Assembly: GCA_021806295.1 (NCBI GenBank)
Contig: JAJZXS010000035.1
Coordinates: 18,052 to 82,051, forward strand
Source of the DNA: Thermoplasmata archaeon
Lineage (GTDB): Archaea; Thermoplasmatota; Thermoplasmata; Thermoplasmatales; Thermoplasmataceae
Direction: 5' to 3'
Length of the DNA stretch: 64,000 nucleotides
Of this stretch, positions 43,309 to 54,385 are shown piece after piece (the first letter of the stretch is position 1; each line of letters opens with the position of its first letter). The notes under the pieces are model-generated. The model was not told the origin of the DNA. It saw only the letters and a list, made by a program, of their open reading frames with translations, and made no database searches. Position numbers and translations under genes: made by a program.

Positions 43309-46300
43309 ATGATTGTTGACTCTATAGAAATGGAAAACTTCAAATCGTATGGAAACAAACAAATTATTAAGGTAAATCAGGGTTTTACAGTAATTATAGG
43401 GCCAAATGGATCAGGAAAAAGCAATATTGGAGACAGCATGCTGTTTGTTCTCGGAATCAGGTCAAATAAAACCGTGAGGGTAGATAAACTTGAAGATTTT
43501 ATACATAAAACTAATCCACCGAAGAAGCATTGTTATGTTACATTAAATGTTATTGCTGATGATGGCACCAGATACGCAATAAAGAGGGAAATTACCTATT
43601 CCGGTGGAGAATATAAGTCAAATTATTATATAAATGACAGAAGATCCACAAGAAACGACGTCCTTAAACTTATAGATAGCTTCCACATATATCTCGATGC
43701 TTACAGCTTTGTCCTTCAGGGAGATATAAATAATATGGTGAAGATGACCGGTGCTGAGAGAAGAAAACTTTTTGAATCAATAGCCGGAATTGAAAGTTAT
43801 AAAGAACGTATCGAAAGTGCCCAGCAAGATATTAATGGATTGAATGAGAATTTAAACAGTATGGATGCGGTCCTGGGAGAAATAAAAAATGTGCTTAACG
43901 TTCTTGGTGTAGACCGGGAAAACGCTATCCGGTACAATACTATCAATAAGGAATTAAACGAGCTTAAACTGTATTTGAAGGTTAAGGACAGGGAGAGATT
44001 GACCCAGGAACTTTCTATGTATAATGGGAATATTTCCCAGAATAACGTAGATATTCACAATCTGGAAACGGAAAATGATACCCTCCAGCAGAGGAAGGAT
44101 GAAATTGCAAATCGAATAGAAGAAATACAGAAACAACTGGACGCAATCGGAGGAACGGAGATAGTTAAAATCCGGCAACTGATAGAAAACCTGACAATAA
44201 GGATTACTGAAAACAGTACAAAAATTGGAACGTTTAAGGAAAGTGTTACTAATTCAGAGTCAAGAATCAGGACATCCAGAGATGCGTATGCTTTCAATCA
44301 GGAACAGCTCGAGAAGAAGATAAAGGAGAAGAAAAATTATGAATCCTATCTCAGAGGGGCTGAAAACAGCATAAAAAAGATAAATGAGGAATTGAACAGA
44401 TTCCGGCAGGAAAATTACGAAAACTCCAGAATGGCACGGGAGATCAATGATAAAATTGGCAGCATAGATAAAGAAATTCAATCAAACAATAGCCTGCTTA
44501 TAAATGATAATGATATCAGTTCAATAGAGAAGGAGATATCATCACTTTCAAGGGAACTCACACTACATGAGGAAAAAATAAAGGATGAAACAGTAAAAAT
44601 AAAGGATTTTAAATGGAAGATAGATAATCTGAAAGGCAATATAGAAGGGTATAACAGAGAAATTAATTCTGTTAACTCTGAGTTTATGACCATCAGAAAC
44701 AAATTAAACGATCTTATTACTGCGAAGAATAACAACGATATAGAGATCAGGAACAAAGAAAAAGAGCTACGTGGCCTCAATTACAGAAGCAGTGCATCTT
44801 CGGCCATGAAAGAAATTAATAATCTTATGGAGGATGATGACAGGATATATGGAACCATTTCAAAACTTATTGAATATAACGAGAAATATACAAATGCAAT
44901 AAGTGTTGCTGCCGGCGGTCGCCTTAATTCTATAGTTGTTGAAGATGACCGGGTTGCACAGAACTGCATTGAAGATTTAAAGGAAAGAAGACTTGGACGG
45001 TTAACATTCATACCTCTGAATAAAATATCATCTGGGTCTGACCGGCAACGTGCAGTAGATCTTGTCAATTCTGGTGAGGCCATAGATTTCGTTAGGAACC
45101 TTGTGGATTATGATTCAAAATTTGAAAAAGCCATAAAATATGCCTTCGGTGATACTGTGCTGATGGATTCAATGGAACATGCCAGAAAGCACATGACCGG
45201 TGTCCGTATTGTTACCCTGGAGGGTGATGTCTTTGAACCATCTGGTGCAATGACCGGTGGATCAATAAAAAATGATGAGCTTCTTGCAAACAGGATTTTA
45301 AAAACTATATCCGATCTGGAGGGCAGCAATGAAATGTTGAAAAGTGAGATAAGCATTATTGAGAAAAAAAACAGTGAAATTTCAACAAAACTTGCAGAGT
45401 TAACAAGAAAGAGAGACATATCAAATAGCAACATAGCCAGTTACCAGGCACAGATGCAGGATTCTGAGAATGCAGTAAAGTCCTCAGGAGAAAGAATAAA
45501 GGATATAAATATTAAAATTGCTGATGCTGAGGAAAGGAAGAAGAATTTCGAATTCAGAAAAAATGAAATCAAACTAAAGGTATTTGAACTTGAAAAGGGG
45601 AAGGAAAAATTATTTAAAAAGTTGAAGGAGCTTGCCCCAGAAAACGTTGAAATAGAGAAACAGATGGAAAATGAGCTGGGAGAAGCACAGAAAAGCAGGG
45701 AGAATTATTCAAATAATCTCGCCCAGATAGAAACTGAAATAGGGCATTTCCAGGAGAAAAGCCAGGAACTTGCAGAAAAGATAGAGAGCCTTGAGAGGGA
45801 AATTTCAGATAATAAGAAATTAATCGAGAAGTATAATCAGGAACTGGATTCCATGCAGGTAGAGCTTCTGGAAAATAAACAGAAACAGAATGAGATAGAA
45901 TCAAGATCTGGAGATCTGTACAGGGAAAAATCGAGACTGTCCACGGAACAGGATAACATTTTTAACAGCATAAGAAAAAATGATGATATGATAAGCAATA
46001 AGAAAACTATCATAGCTTCCCTTAATGCAAAGATAGAAAATATATCATTCCAGCTTGATACTATCAAGTATGAAATAGAAAACAGCAGTGTAGAATTTAC
46101 TGATTTCAGGATCAGCATCAACGATGTAAATAAGAAAATTTCTGAAAACACAAGGAAAATAGAGGAACTGGGAGCAGTGAATATGAAGGCAATTGAGCAG
46201 TATGATAACGAAATGCAGCGTTATAACAGTACTGAATCTAAATATAAAACTTTATTAAATGAAAAAAATGACCTCATAGAATTGCAGAATCAGATAATAG

Positions 46301-46788
46301 AGGATGAAAAGAAAAAATTCCTGGAACTCCTTGATACCATTAATGAACAGTTCAAAAAGTTATATGCGAGGCTGTCCGAGGGAGGAGAGGCAAACCTTGA
46401 AATCACAAGCAGGGAAGATCCTTTAAATGCCGAAGTTTATATAAAGGTAAAACCCAGCGGAAAACAGATGATAAAAATAGATGCGCTTAGCGGTGGGGAG
46501 AAGAGTGTGGCTGTTCTTGCACTTATACTGGCATTCCAGATAAAAAATCCATCACCTGTATATTACCTTGACGAGGTGGATATGTTCCTGGACGGGCATA
46601 ACGCCGAGCACGTAGGAGAACTATTCAGGGAGAACTCAAGAAGCTCACAGGTTGTAATGGTATCACTGAAGGGTGCAGTGTCAAAATTTGCAGACAATAT
46701 AATAGGAGTAACCACAGATGGGCGTGGAAATACAAAGATAGTTCAAAAAAAGGTGGGTGAAGACCTTGGAAAGGGAAGAGATACTTAA
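43309..46788 (+). CDS. smc: Chromosome segregation/condensation ATPase SMC
   Basis: 1159-aa SMC. Walker A GPNGSGKS at residues 31-38, Q-loop in FVLQGDIN, two long coiled coils separated by a hinge (about residues 500-660, with GAMTGGSI), signature LSGGEKS at 1060 and Walker B VYYLDEVD at 1084-1091. A TTG at 43297 is in frame, but the ATG at 43309 is 26 bp from a TATA box and gives the normal N-terminus. Its 3' end overlaps scpA by 32 bp. Confidence 0.96.
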   Translation: MIVDSIEMENFKSYGNKQIIKVNQGFTVIIGPNGSGKSNIGDSMLFVLGIRSNKTVRVDKLEDFIHKTNPPKKHCYVTLNVIADDGTRYAIKREITYSGGEYKSNYYINDRRSTRNDVLKLIDSFHIYLDAYSFVLQGDINNMVKMTGAERRKLFESIAGIESYKERIESAQQDINGLNENLNSMDAVLGEIKNVLNVLGVDRENAIRYNTINKELNELKLYLKVKDRERLTQELSMYNGNISQNNVDIHNLETENDTLQQRKDEIANRIEEIQKQLDAIGGTEIVKIRQLIENLTIRITENSTKIGTFKESVTNSESRIRTSRDAYAFNQEQLEKKIKEKKNYESYLRGAENSIKKINEELNRFRQENYENSRMAREINDKIGSIDKEIQSNNSLLINDNDISSIEKEISSLSRELTLHEEKIKDETVKIKDFKWKIDNLKGNIEGYNREINSVNSEFMTIRNKLNDLITAKNNNDIEIRNKEKELRGLNYRSSASSAMKEINNLMEDDDRIYGTISKLIEYNEKYTNAISVAAGGRLNSIVVEDDRVAQNCIEDLKERRLGRLTFIPLNKISSGSDRQRAVDLVNSGEAIDFVRNLVDYDSKFEKAIKYAFGDTVLMDSMEHARKHMTGVRIVTLEGDVFEPSGAMTGGSIKNDELLANRILKTISDLEGSNEMLKSEISIIEKKNSEISTKLAELTRKRDISNSNIASYQAQMQDSENAVKSSGERIKDINIKIADAEERKKNFEFRKNEIKLKVFELEKGKEKLFKKLKELAPENVEIEKQMENELGEAQKSRENYSNNLAQIETEIGHFQEKSQELAEKIESLEREISDNKKLIEKYNQELDSMQVELLENKQKQNEIESRSGDLYREKSRLSTEQDNIFNSIRKNDDMISNKKTIIASLNAKIENISFQLDTIKYEIENSSVEFTDFRISINDVNKKISENTRKIEELGAVNMKAIEQYDNEMQRYNSTESKYKTLLNEKNDLIELQNQIIEDEKKKFLELLDTINEQFKKLYARLSEGGEANLEITSREDPLNAEVYIKVKPSGKQMIKIDALSGGEKSVAVLALILAFQIKNPSPVYYLDEVDMFLDGHNAEHVGELFRENSRSSQVVMVSLKGAVSKFADNIIGVTTDGRGNTKIVQKKVGEDLGKGRDT

Positions 46789-47533
46789 AGCTATGATCAC
46801 CCAGGATATGGGTGAGGATATTCAGTATTACACAGAAATTCTGAATGAAGTTGAGGAGAATATTAGCTATCCGGACGTATTTTCAGAAACTGTGTCCAAA
46901 ATATTCCGTATGGTTTTGACTGGAAAACTTGATCCCTGGAGCGTAAATATTTCAGAATTTAAGGATCTGTTTTTCCGGGAAAGAAATGAAAATTTTGAGG
47001 TTGCTGGAATTTTAATATCAAGCGCATGGCATGTTCTCTACGAAAAAAGCATGAAAATGATGATGGGCGCCATTGATGAACCTGTAGAAGAAAGTTATGA
47101 AGAATTAAGTGACAATACTGAAAATTATGATGTGGACGACTCCACTATGGGTTCCATGCCAGACCTGAATGTTCCTGTATTTCACAGGGAAGCAGCCAGA
47201 GTTACAATAACAGAATTTTTAACGGTTATGAAAAAGGTATATAAAAGCAGGGAAAAGAAACCTGAAAAAGAACCTGAGGAATATTATGATGCTGACATTG
47301 ATGAGGATATTATATCACACTCCAACACTGATACAATAGAACAGGGCATAGAGGAAACCCTGTCAAAAATAGGTAAATATATGAATCCATTTTTTGTGGA
47401 AGATTACTGGGGAAACACAAAAGCAGAAAGGGCAAATTTTATTTTATACCTGCTCTTCCTCCAGAAATCTGGAAAGGTAGAACTCTACCAGGAAGAGCCA
47501 ATGGGTAATATACAGGTTACAAAATTATTTTAG
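46757..47533 (+). CDS. scpA: Segregation and condensation protein A (kleisin)
   Basis: 258-aa kleisin bridging SMC heads. N-terminal helical domain ([14 protein letters not shown], about residues 53-70), an acidic, low-complexity middle (about 110-200) and a C-terminal winged helix ([23 protein letters not shown]). GTG start preceded by AGGTGG inside smc. No scpB is visible next to it. Confidence 0.88.
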   Translation: MKTLEREEILKAMITQDMGEDIQYYTEILNEVEENISYPDVFSETVSKIFRMVLTGKLDPWSVNISEFKDLFFRERNENFEVAGILISSAWHVLYEKSMKMMMGAIDEPVEESYEELSDNTENYDVDDSTMGSMPDLNVPVFHREAARVTITEFLTVMKKVYKSREKKPEKEPEEYYDADIDEDIISHSNTDTIEQGIEETLSKIGKYMNPFFVEDYWGNTKAERANFILYLLFLQKSGKVELYQEEPMGNIQVTKLF

Positions 47534-48522
47534 GTACCATCTATGATACCGTCCTCTGTCAGGGTTATAACTGCCTCACCCTCCGGTAAGTATGGAGAAT
47601 CTATGAGCCTTGCAATTCTTTTGCCTGCCTTGGCCTTCCTCAGATATATCCTGAAGGTTGCTGTATGCCCGACTATGTTTCCGCCTATGGGTGTCATTGG
47701 GTCTCCGAAGAATACCGCCGGGTTTGCAGATACCTGATTTGTAACTGCTATCACGGCATTATATATTGTTCCGAATTTTAGCAGGTCATGCATATGCTTA
47801 TTCAGTAGCTGCTGCCTTTCAGCTAGCGACCCCCTACCCACATATTCAGAACGGAAATGCGATGTAAGGGAATCCACTATAAGTAGTTTAATTGGAAATT
47901 CCTTTGCAATTTCCGCAGCCTTCTCTGCAAGGAGTATCTGATGATGTGCATTGTATGCTCTTGCAACATGAATTCTTTTGAGTGTTTCGTCCGGGTCAAG
48001 GTTCCTTGCCCTTGCCATCTGGATAACCCTTTCAGGCCTGAAAGTATTCTCTGTATCTATTATAAGGACATCAGAATCAAGCCCACCCTGTTCTTTTGGT
48101 ATTGTTGCATTGACAGCAAGCTGCAACATTATCTGGGTTTTGCCAGAACCGAATTCACCGAAGAATTCCGTAATAGACTGTGTTTCAAGGCCTCCACCTA
48201 TAAGGTTGTCCAGTCCCTGCGCACCGGTTGATAATTTTAAAACCTCCTTCCTTCTCTGCAAAATTTCCTCACCGGTTTCAAAATTACCCACATCTGCGTA
48301 TTTTCTGGCAGCTGCAATAATCTTAACTGCTGCTCCCTCTGCAATACCACTGATATCAGCAAGGTCCTTCGGGGATGCTACTGCGATCTGCATAATATCA
48401 TCATATCCATTTTCACGCAGCTTGTCAGCGGTTGCCTCTCCTACACCGGGCAGGTCTTCTATCGTAAGGTTCTTTTTTTCAGTTAAGTCTTCTGTGTCAT
48501 CAATCTTTTTTTCTTTAGCCAT
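47530..48522 (-). CDS. radA: DNA repair and recombination protein RadA
   Basis: Archaeal RecA/Rad51 recombinase. N-terminal helix-hairpin-helix ([17 protein letters not shown]), then the polymerisation and ATPase domain with Walker [10 protein letters not shown] near residue 110, Walker B LLIVDSLT and the L2 region VTNQVSANP. 330 aa. The ATG at 48522 begins two bases after the gap stop codon; an upstream TTG at 48534 lies inside gap and abuts AAGGAG. Co-directional with gap, probably one transcript. Confidence 0.95.
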   Translation of the reverse strand: MAKEKKIDDTEDLTEKKNLTIEDLPGVGEATADKLRENGYDDIMQIAVASPKDLADISGIAEGAAVKIIAAARKYADVGNFETGEEILQRRKEVLKLSTGAQGLDNLIGGGLETQSITEFFGEFGSGKTQIMLQLAVNATIPKEQGGLDSDVLIIDTENTFRPERVIQMARARNLDPDETLKRIHVARAYNAHHQILLAEKAAEIAKEFPIKLLIVDSLTSHFRSEYVGRGSLAERQQLLNKHMHDLLKFGTIYNAVIAVTNQVSANPAVFFGDPMTPIGGNIVGHTATFRIYLRKAKAGKRIARLIDSPYLPEGEAVITLTEDGIIDGT

Positions 48523-48523
48523 T

Positions 48524-49537
48524 TTAATATTCAACTCCTTTTATATCAAGTGAGGCATCTGTTTTATTCACCGATAGGTTCTGTTCCATGCCGAACATTG
48601 CCCTTACAGCGTCTATATTTTCAGGTATAACATCGCTTTCCTGGTGAACTGCCTGTATATAATGCAGTCTGTTCTTATAAATATTTATGCTCTCCTTCCA
48701 GATTGCAATCTCATACAGATCTGATCTATTTCTTGAAAGTTCTCTTGCATAGTCCATAACCTGTGCTGTTGAATTTATTTTCTCGCCGCCATTCAGCAGT
48801 ATGATTCTCCTCTTCTGTGACAGGGCATTTAGAACCTCCTGTGTGCCGGGCTGGGAAGCAAGTTCCAGATTTATTACGTGTACATGCATTAAGGTTGTAG
48901 GAACCTTGACTGCAGTGGTTTCTATATTTATGTCCTTCATTACTGTTTTTAAATCTCCTGCATGATGTGATGGATATGACATGGATGGCTCTATGGCATT
49001 TATTGGGCCTTTTTTATTATCGTTGGGATCTGTTGCCCTTCTAAGTATTGTGGAACTGGCACTTTCAATCCCGAAAGCGTCACGTATCGGTGTAAGGGTT
49101 CTGGCAAGTGCCGTTGTATTGCATGATACAACCCTAACATAATTTTTTGCCATGGAATCTGCATAATTTGAATAGGCATTAAAACTGGATTCAGCTGCAT
49201 CACTCCTTTCACCGCCCTCAAGAATTGCCTTGATTCCATACTCTTTATAAAGTTTTAAATTCTTTTCGCCGCTTCCTTCCGGTGTTCCATCAATAACAAT
49301 ATCAGATTCAGCCAGGAGATCTTTAAGTGTCCCCTTTACTTTAATACCACTTTCCTCAAATTCCTTTTTCTTATCACTGTCAGGCACATATATGTTATAA
49401 TATCTGGATGCCTGTTTTGTAACATAATCCGGTGTATTTTTTACTATTCCTGTGACATACATATCATCCTGAACGGAAACGCCATATGCAACCCTTCTGC
49501 CTATTGTGCCGTAACCATTTATAGCAACGCCTATCAT
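48524..49537 (-). CDS. gap: Archaeal (type II) glyceraldehyde-3-phosphate dehydrogenase
   Basis: 337 aa with [11 protein letters not shown] at the N-terminus, the catalytic cysteine in VVSCNTTAL near residue 139 and HHAGD near residue 193, all typical of the archaeal class rather than the bacterial GAPDH. Works on GAP or bisphosphoglycerate in central carbon flow. Its stop (TAA) lies one base before the radA ATG. Divergent from priS. Confidence 0.95.
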   Translation of the reverse strand: MIGVAINGYGTIGRRVAYGVSVQDDMYVTGIVKNTPDYVTKQASRYYNIYVPDSDKKKEFEESGIKVKGTLKDLLAESDIVIDGTPEGSGEKNLKLYKEYGIKAILEGGERSDAAESSFNAYSNYADSMAKNYVRVVSCNTTALARTLTPIRDAFGIESASSTILRRATDPNDNKKGPINAIEPSMSYPSHHAGDLKTVMKDINIETTAVKVPTTLMHVHVINLELASQPGTQEVLNALSQKRRIILLNGGEKINSTAQVMDYARELSRNRSDLYEIAIWKESINIYKNRLHYIQAVHQESDVIPENIDAVRAMFGMEQNLSVNKTDASLDIKGVEY

Positions 49538-49673
49538 CGAAATACGATACTGTTTGATATTATAAATTTATTGATTATAGATAACTGCTGTATATTTGAA
49601 TTAAGGAAATTAGAACAGAGTTTGAAGTTGGGCAGGAAGGAAATAATTATATTATTTGGTTAAATGGTAGGCT

Positions 49674-50822
49674 GTGCCGGATGACATTTTGAAACAGTAT
49701 TTTAGGCAGTATTATTCCACAAACTCACTGGGTATACCGGATATGCTATTTCAGCGGGAAATCGGATTTATCCCGTTCAACGGAACCATGATAAGACACA
49801 AAAAATTTTCCGGTCAGAAACCTATTGAAAGATTTGTAAGGCAGTATGTGCCGCGGCATCTTTACTATTCCTCGGCATACTACAGGTTCCCTGATCAGCA
49901 TAAAATGATGGAAAAAGAATGGCTAGGTGCCGAGCTCATATTTGATCTTGATGCGGATCATATAGAGGGGGCAAACAGAATGACCTATATGGAAATTCTT
50001 GCTGAGGTCAAAAAGCATACACTCAGGTTGCTGGATATGCTCATGAACGATTTTGGATTCGGGGAAAATAATATAAGACTTTATTTTTCCGGAGGGAGGG
50101 GTTACCATGTACACGTGGAAAATGATAAAATTTACACAATGGATTCCGATTCGAGAAGAGATATCGGCGATTATATACGTATAGAGGGACTCAACATAGA
50201 AGACCTCAAAATGCTTGATGACAGTTATTTCAATTATGGTATACTGGGAAGGTTCAATAACTATATTGCAGATTTTTACAGTAATATAGATGAGAATTAT
50301 ATCAAATCTGTTTTTGGCAAATCCTGGTGGAACTATATGAATTATCTTGAGAAGTTCTACAACGGAGAGAAGATTGTAGATTTTTTGAAAAAAGCCCAGG
50401 GCAACAAGTTCAAATTGCTTATAAAAAAAGGCAACAGCAATGAAAATGCGTCTATTGACTATGACAGGATTATGCTGGGGAAACTCCTTCAGGATTTTAA
50501 AAAAAATGCACTGGCTGAAATAGATGAGCCGGTTACAACTGATATTCATAGGCTTATACGGTTCCCATTCAGTTTGCATGGCAAAACCGGGTTAATGGTG
50601 AAACCTGTTCCCATTGACAAACTGAAGTGGTTCAATCCCCTGGATGAGGCCATACCGGAGGTTTTTAAAAATGGTGAGGTAAATATTAACCTGAAAATCA
50701 ATAAATTCTCAATATCTATGAATGGAGAAGATTATTCAATAGAGAAAGGTGAGAATAGAGTTCCGCTCTATCTGGGAATATTCACATCTGCAATAAATGT
50801 TGCAGATTTTATGCAGGAATGA
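49674..50822 (+). CDS. priS: DNA primase small catalytic subunit
   Basis: Archaeo-eukaryotic primase, 382 aa. Catalytic aspartates in ELIFDLDADH near residue 85, substrate-binding SGGRGYHVHV near residue 143 and a later RLIRFPFSLHGKTGL motif near residue 292. GTG start; an AT-rich TATA-like AATTATATTATT about 27 bp upstream fits a leaderless message. The large subunit PriL is not next to it. Confidence 0.93.
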   Translation: MPDDILKQYFRQYYSTNSLGIPDMLFQREIGFIPFNGTMIRHKKFSGQKPIERFVRQYVPRHLYYSSAYYRFPDQHKMMEKEWLGAELIFDLDADHIEGANRMTYMEILAEVKKHTLRLLDMLMNDFGFGENNIRLYFSGGRGYHVHVENDKIYTMDSDSRRDIGDYIRIEGLNIEDLKMLDDSYFNYGILGRFNNYIADFYSNIDENYIKSVFGKSWWNYMNYLEKFYNGEKIVDFLKKAQGNKFKLLIKKGNSNENASIDYDRIMLGKLLQDFKKNALAEIDEPVTTDIHRLIRFPFSLHGKTGLMVKPVPIDKLKWFNPLDEAIPEVFKNGEVNINLKINKFSISMNGEDYSIEKGENRVPLYLGIFTSAINVADFMQE

Positions 50823-50827
50823 ATTTA

Positions 50828-51559
50828 TCACTGGATCAGGTCCAGGCTTTTTAACCTGAGAAGGAAATCGTCTTTGCTTGTGTCGAACAGTGACGTCAAT
50901 TTTATCAGGTCATCCCCTTCTATGAGCTCTTTTGCACGATCCCTGAATGGCAGTATGTCCTCTTTCTGCAATACCCCCTTCTCCCCCAGGTCTATTATGG
51001 TTTCCCACGCATTAAGCCTTATATACTGATTTGAAGATTTCAAAACGTTGAATAAATATTTTTTATTATCCTCATAATCCGATTCGGTTAAAATTTTAGC
51101 GCCTGTCAGCATGGGCACCATATGCCATGCATCACTGACTATTCCTGGATTTTCACTTTTAAGGCTTTCAATAAATACATTTTTGTATGGCCTGATATAT
51201 GAGCTATCTATATATCCGCCCTTTATCAGGTCCACAGCGTTCCACCATGCTGTTAGGTCCCCACTCTGCACATATGGCATCAGATATGATTTCCTTTTAT
51301 CTATATCCTCCTTTGTTATGTATCCAGCATCTGCAAACCTTCTGGCTAGAACCCATGCATGTACCTTTACCATTTCATCGGTTGTGGTCAGGAGATCAAG
51401 GAAATACCCCTTATTTTCTACCACATATTCCTTTGTCATGATGTTATTATCAATCAGAAAATCAACCTTGTACCAGGCATCCAGCCTTGAAAATTTGTCC
51501 TCCAGCGACAGTGATTTTAAATAATACGATTTGTTATTCTCTATTGCATTGCTTACCAT
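50828..51559 (-). CDS. Helical-repeat protein with six ~38-residue units
   Basis: 243 aa made of six tandem units of about 36-40 residues. Each begins K-x-Y-hydrophobic and contains a central A-W (DAW, HAW, NAV, DAW, NAW) and an I/L-T-x-E/S-D-I end, for example NKGYFLDLL then VKVHAWVLARRF then YITKEDI. This is a HEAT/armadillo-like alpha solenoid, probably a protein-binding scaffold. I do not recognise a named family. Convergent with priS, five bases apart. Confidence 0.7.
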   Translation of the reverse strand: MVSNAIENNKSYYLKSLSLEDKFSRLDAWYKVDFLIDNNIMTKEYVVENKGYFLDLLTTTDEMVKVHAWVLARRFADAGYITKEDIDKRKSYLMPYVQSGDLTAWWNAVDLIKGGYIDSSYIRPYKNVFIESLKSENPGIVSDAWHMVPMLTGAKILTESDYEDNKKYLFNVLKSSNQYIRLNAWETIIDLGEKGVLQKEDILPFRDRAKELIEGDDLIKLTSLFDTSKDDFLLRLKSLDLIQ

Positions 51560-51776
51560 GAGTATTAATGTTGTATGGATATAAATATTTTATTGTAATA
51601 TTCCCAGTTATGAAAAGTATATAATAATAATGAAAATTAAATGAAAAAATAAAAAATCAGAAGTTAATTTAGGTATATGCTGAAATATATATATTTTTTT
51701 ACCATAGTAGAATATTTATTGCGAAATTAAGCGTATATAGAATGAATTCAAATGCTAGCATTAATAATCAGAAAAA

Positions 51777-51825
51777 GTCATATTTATGAATAATAAAGCT
51801 TAAATATGACATATTAATCTAATAT
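51777..51825 (+). promoter_or_regulatory. Palindromic operator over the sor promoter
   Basis: GTCATATTTA (51777-51786) and TAAATATGAC (51801-51810) are perfect 10-bp inverted repeats with centres 24 bp apart. The second arm overlaps the likely TATA box (TTAAATAT, 51800-51807), and a further palindrome ATATTA-atc-TAATAT follows at 51811-51825. A dimeric regulator bound here would cover the TATA box. Confidence 0.6.
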
Positions 51826-51838
51826 ATGGTGACAAAAA

Positions 51839-52762
51839 ATGCCTAAACCGTATGTAGCAATAAATGAGGTCGAGATGTTGAATAACGATACGACCATGCA
51901 GATGTTCCAGCAGGTTGGTCCAAAAGTATGCCAGGTAACTGCCAGGCATCCAGGTTTCGTTGGTTTCCAGAACCATATGCAGTTCGGAATAATACCCATG
52001 GGAACAAGATGGGGTGGAGGATCCATGGATATGACCAAGATGGATACAATGAACGTTTACCAGTACACAATGTGGAAGAGCATAAAAGACCATGAGGATA
52101 TGCACAGGGAAAACTTCTCATCAATATTCAGGCTTTGCTCATCCTGCCTTTCACAGGTAGTTTACGGGCCATGGGAACCGTTATATGAAATAGTGGACGC
52201 AAGCATGCCATTGAACACAGAAATGGCAGACTTCACAGTAATGTTCGGAAAGAAATTCGCTGCAGGGGATCCGTCCGGTGTGCCTCCAATATCAATGCCC
52301 TATGGTCAGAGAACTATTGCATTGTCAGAGCATACTGTAAAGAAGGGAAGTGAAAAGGAGTTTGAATCAACAATAGTTGAGGTCATGAAAGATTTCGAGA
52401 ATGCACCAGGATTCTTAGGATACATGATACTGAAAGAAGTGGGTGTATCTGCAGTAGGTTCATTCCAGCTGAAATCCAAGGGTATACACGAATCGCTAGA
52501 ATCAGGTGGAGAGGTTCCAACCCAGCAGGAAGGATCATTCACATATGAGGAAGCCAAACCCACACCACCAGAATACAGGGTGCACATGGAATGGGCAAGT
52601 CCCAATGACGCAATGTTCGGAATAGGCAGAGTGCTATTCGCACATCCTGCAAGGGAAATACACGACAAGGTTCTTGACACATTAATCAGGGGTCCCTACA
52701 TAAGATTACTGAACCCGATGATGGAAGGAACAACCTGGAGAGAATACTTAAACTCTCCATAA
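51839..52762 (+). CDS. sor: Sulfur oxygenase reductase
   Basis: Cytoplasmic non-haem iron enzyme that disproportionates and oxidises elemental sulfur to sulfite, thiosulfate and sulfide. 307 aa against 308-310 for the family. Active-site cysteine Cys31 (VGPKVCQV), iron ligands His85 and His89 (DHEDMH) and Glu113 (PWEPLYE), and the Cys100/Cys103 pair (LCSSCL) are all present, each one residue earlier than in Acidianus. GGTGA six bases ahead of the ATG. Monocistronic; a T-run follows the stop. Indicates a sulfur-metabolising acidophile. Confidence 0.96.
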   Translation: MPKPYVAINEVEMLNNDTTMQMFQQVGPKVCQVTARHPGFVGFQNHMQFGIIPMGTRWGGGSMDMTKMDTMNVYQYTMWKSIKDHEDMHRENFSSIFRLCSSCLSQVVYGPWEPLYEIVDASMPLNTEMADFTVMFGKKFAAGDPSGVPPISMPYGQRTIALSEHTVKKGSEKEFESTIVEVMKDFENAPGFLGYMILKEVGVSAVGSFQLKSKGIHESLESGGEVPTQQEGSFTYEEAKPTPPEYRVHMEWASPNDAMFGIGRVLFAHPAREIHDKVLDTLIRGPYIRLLNPMMEGTTWREYLNSP

Positions 52763-52777
52763 AAAATTTTTATTTTA
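52763..52777 (+). terminator. T-rich terminator after sor
   Basis: AAAAATTTTTATTTT directly follows the sor stop codon, the kind of U-rich tract at which archaeal RNA polymerase ends transcription. Confidence 0.5.
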
Positions 52778-52810
52778 AATATAGATACAAGTACTAATAA
52801 ATATATGTTT

Positions 52811-54196
52811 TTATGATCTTTCTTTATTCTCAATTTTTGCGGTATTTTCCTCCTCTTTAAATCTTTTTAGCTCAGCACTGGACGGTGGATATGACATGTC
52901 AAAACCTGATTCACCATGAATGGCCATGTCACCTATTTTCAGTGTTTTATCAGTTTCCTTCAAAGGTATAAATACGCCGATTAATTTCAATATGCCGTAT
53001 GTTAAGGCAAAAACATATATTATTACTACTAATGCTGCGAATGCCTGTATTCCGAGCTGATAAAAATTGCCATATATTGCACCTTTCAATCCCGGGTCTA
53101 TATACTGTGTCACTACTGGGTCCGCCAGAACACCGGTGAGCAGGCCACCGACAACACCAGCAACGGCATGAGAAGAAAATACACCAAGAGTATCGTCTAT
53201 TTTTAACCTAGGTTCTATCTTGTACAGAAATATCCAGGGAATTATTCCTGTGGCGATGCCTATAACCATGGCCCCATATATATTTACATATCCTGCCGCA
53301 GGGGTAATTCCCACAAGACCGGCGATTGCACCCACTGAGGCACCTATTAAAGATGGCTTTTTAAATACTTTCATATCCATAAACATCCATGTTATCATGC
53401 TAACTGCTGTTGCCACGTTCGTATTTATTATGGCAATTCCAGCATCTATGGTACTGCCATATGGATCTCCACCATTAAACCCATCCCACCCAAGCCATAT
53501 AAGGCCAAGCCCTAGCATAACAAGAGCTAAATTGTTTGCCTTCATATGCATTTCTTCCTTTAACCTGGGGCCAATTACCATGGCAGCTACCAGGGCGCCT
53601 ATACCAGCATCAACATGGATAACATAGCCCCCCGAAAAATCTACAGCACCAAGTTGATTCAACCATCCACCGGCAAATAACCAGTACGCAACAGGGCTGT
53701 AAACTAATAGTGACCATGCGGGCACAAATACCATCCATGCCTTAAAATTCATCCTTTCAAGTATGCCACCCATCAGGAGAACAGGAGTGATTGCGGCAAA
53801 AACAAACTGAAAGAACATTACTGTTGAATTAGGAATGCTAAGAGCCTGCTTCTGCGGCCCCACAATAGCCTGGCCACCTATAAAAGACCCACTCATTGCC
53901 GGGAATGGTATACCAAAGATATAATATCCATCTATTTTAAGCGCACTTGAAGTACCAAATCCAAAATTATACCCCGCTATTACCCATATAACAAGAACTG
54001 CAGCAAAGGCATAAAGTGCCATCATCATCGCATTAACCATATATTTTCTCTTCGTTAATCCTGCATAATACAGTGCAAGACCGGGAATGCTTTGAAGGCC
54101 GACGAGTGTTGCTGCAGTTAACATCCATCCATTATTGCCAGTATTTAACCATGATAAACTATCGGGGTGCAACGAAAAAAATATTTCATTAAGCAT
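52811..54196 (-). CDS. amt: Ammonium transporter Amt
   Basis: 461-aa, 11-helix Amt/Mep/Rh channel. Twin histidines appear in [15 protein letters not shown] and [11 protein letters not shown], the phenylalanine gate in [10 protein letters not shown], and the N-terminal [21 protein letters not shown] block is typical. C-terminal cytoplasmic tail about 60 residues. TATA-like TTTATATTA lies about 26 bp before the ATG (leaderless). No GlnB/GlnK partner gene lies beside it in this window. Confidence 0.95.
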   Translation of the reverse strand: MLNEIFFSLHPDSLSWLNTGNNGWMLTAATLVGLQSIPGLALYYAGLTKRKYMVNAMMMALYAFAAVLVIWVIAGYNFGFGTSSALKIDGYYIFGIPFPAMSGSFIGGQAIVGPQKQALSIPNSTVMFFQFVFAAITPVLLMGGILERMNFKAWMVFVPAWSLLVYSPVAYWLFAGGWLNQLGAVDFSGGYVIHVDAGIGALVAAMVIGPRLKEEMHMKANNLALVMLGLGLIWLGWDGFNGGDPYGSTIDAGIAIINTNVATAVSMITWMFMDMKVFKKPSLIGASVGAIAGLVGITPAAGYVNIYGAMVIGIATGIIPWIFLYKIEPRLKIDDTLGVFSSHAVAGVVGGLLTGVLADPVVTQYIDPGLKGAIYGNFYQLGIQAFAALVVIIYVFALTYGILKLIGVFIPLKETDKTLKIGDMAIHGESGFDMSYPPSSAELKRFKEEENTAKIENKERS

Positions 54197-54385
54197 AAGA
54201 ATTAAATTTAAAATAATTAATATAAATTTTTATTAATTTTATGATAATTATACTAAAAAAATATCATATTTAGTGAATTTATTCAGAAAATTTAGATAAT
54301 AAGAGCAATAATCTGTTGAAATGATATGTATTAACATGCCGAAGTAGTAAATAATATGAAATTTAAAAATCTTATATTGGAAATT
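54197..54385. other. AT-rich spacer upstream of amt
   Basis: Contains the amt promoter (minus-strand TATA at about 54218-54226). The rest is very AT-rich without recognisable structure. Confidence 0.45.

Noticed and set aside
43309-46788. Rad50 or a phage-defence SMC-like ATPase instead of chromosomal SMC
   Set aside because: The protein has a proper SMC hinge and no zinc hook, and it overlaps scpA.
47978-48553. 191-aa ORF antisense to radA
   Set aside because: Shadow of the radA reading frame.
49923-50579. 218-aa ORF antisense to priS
   Set aside because: Shadow of priS, which carries all primase motifs.
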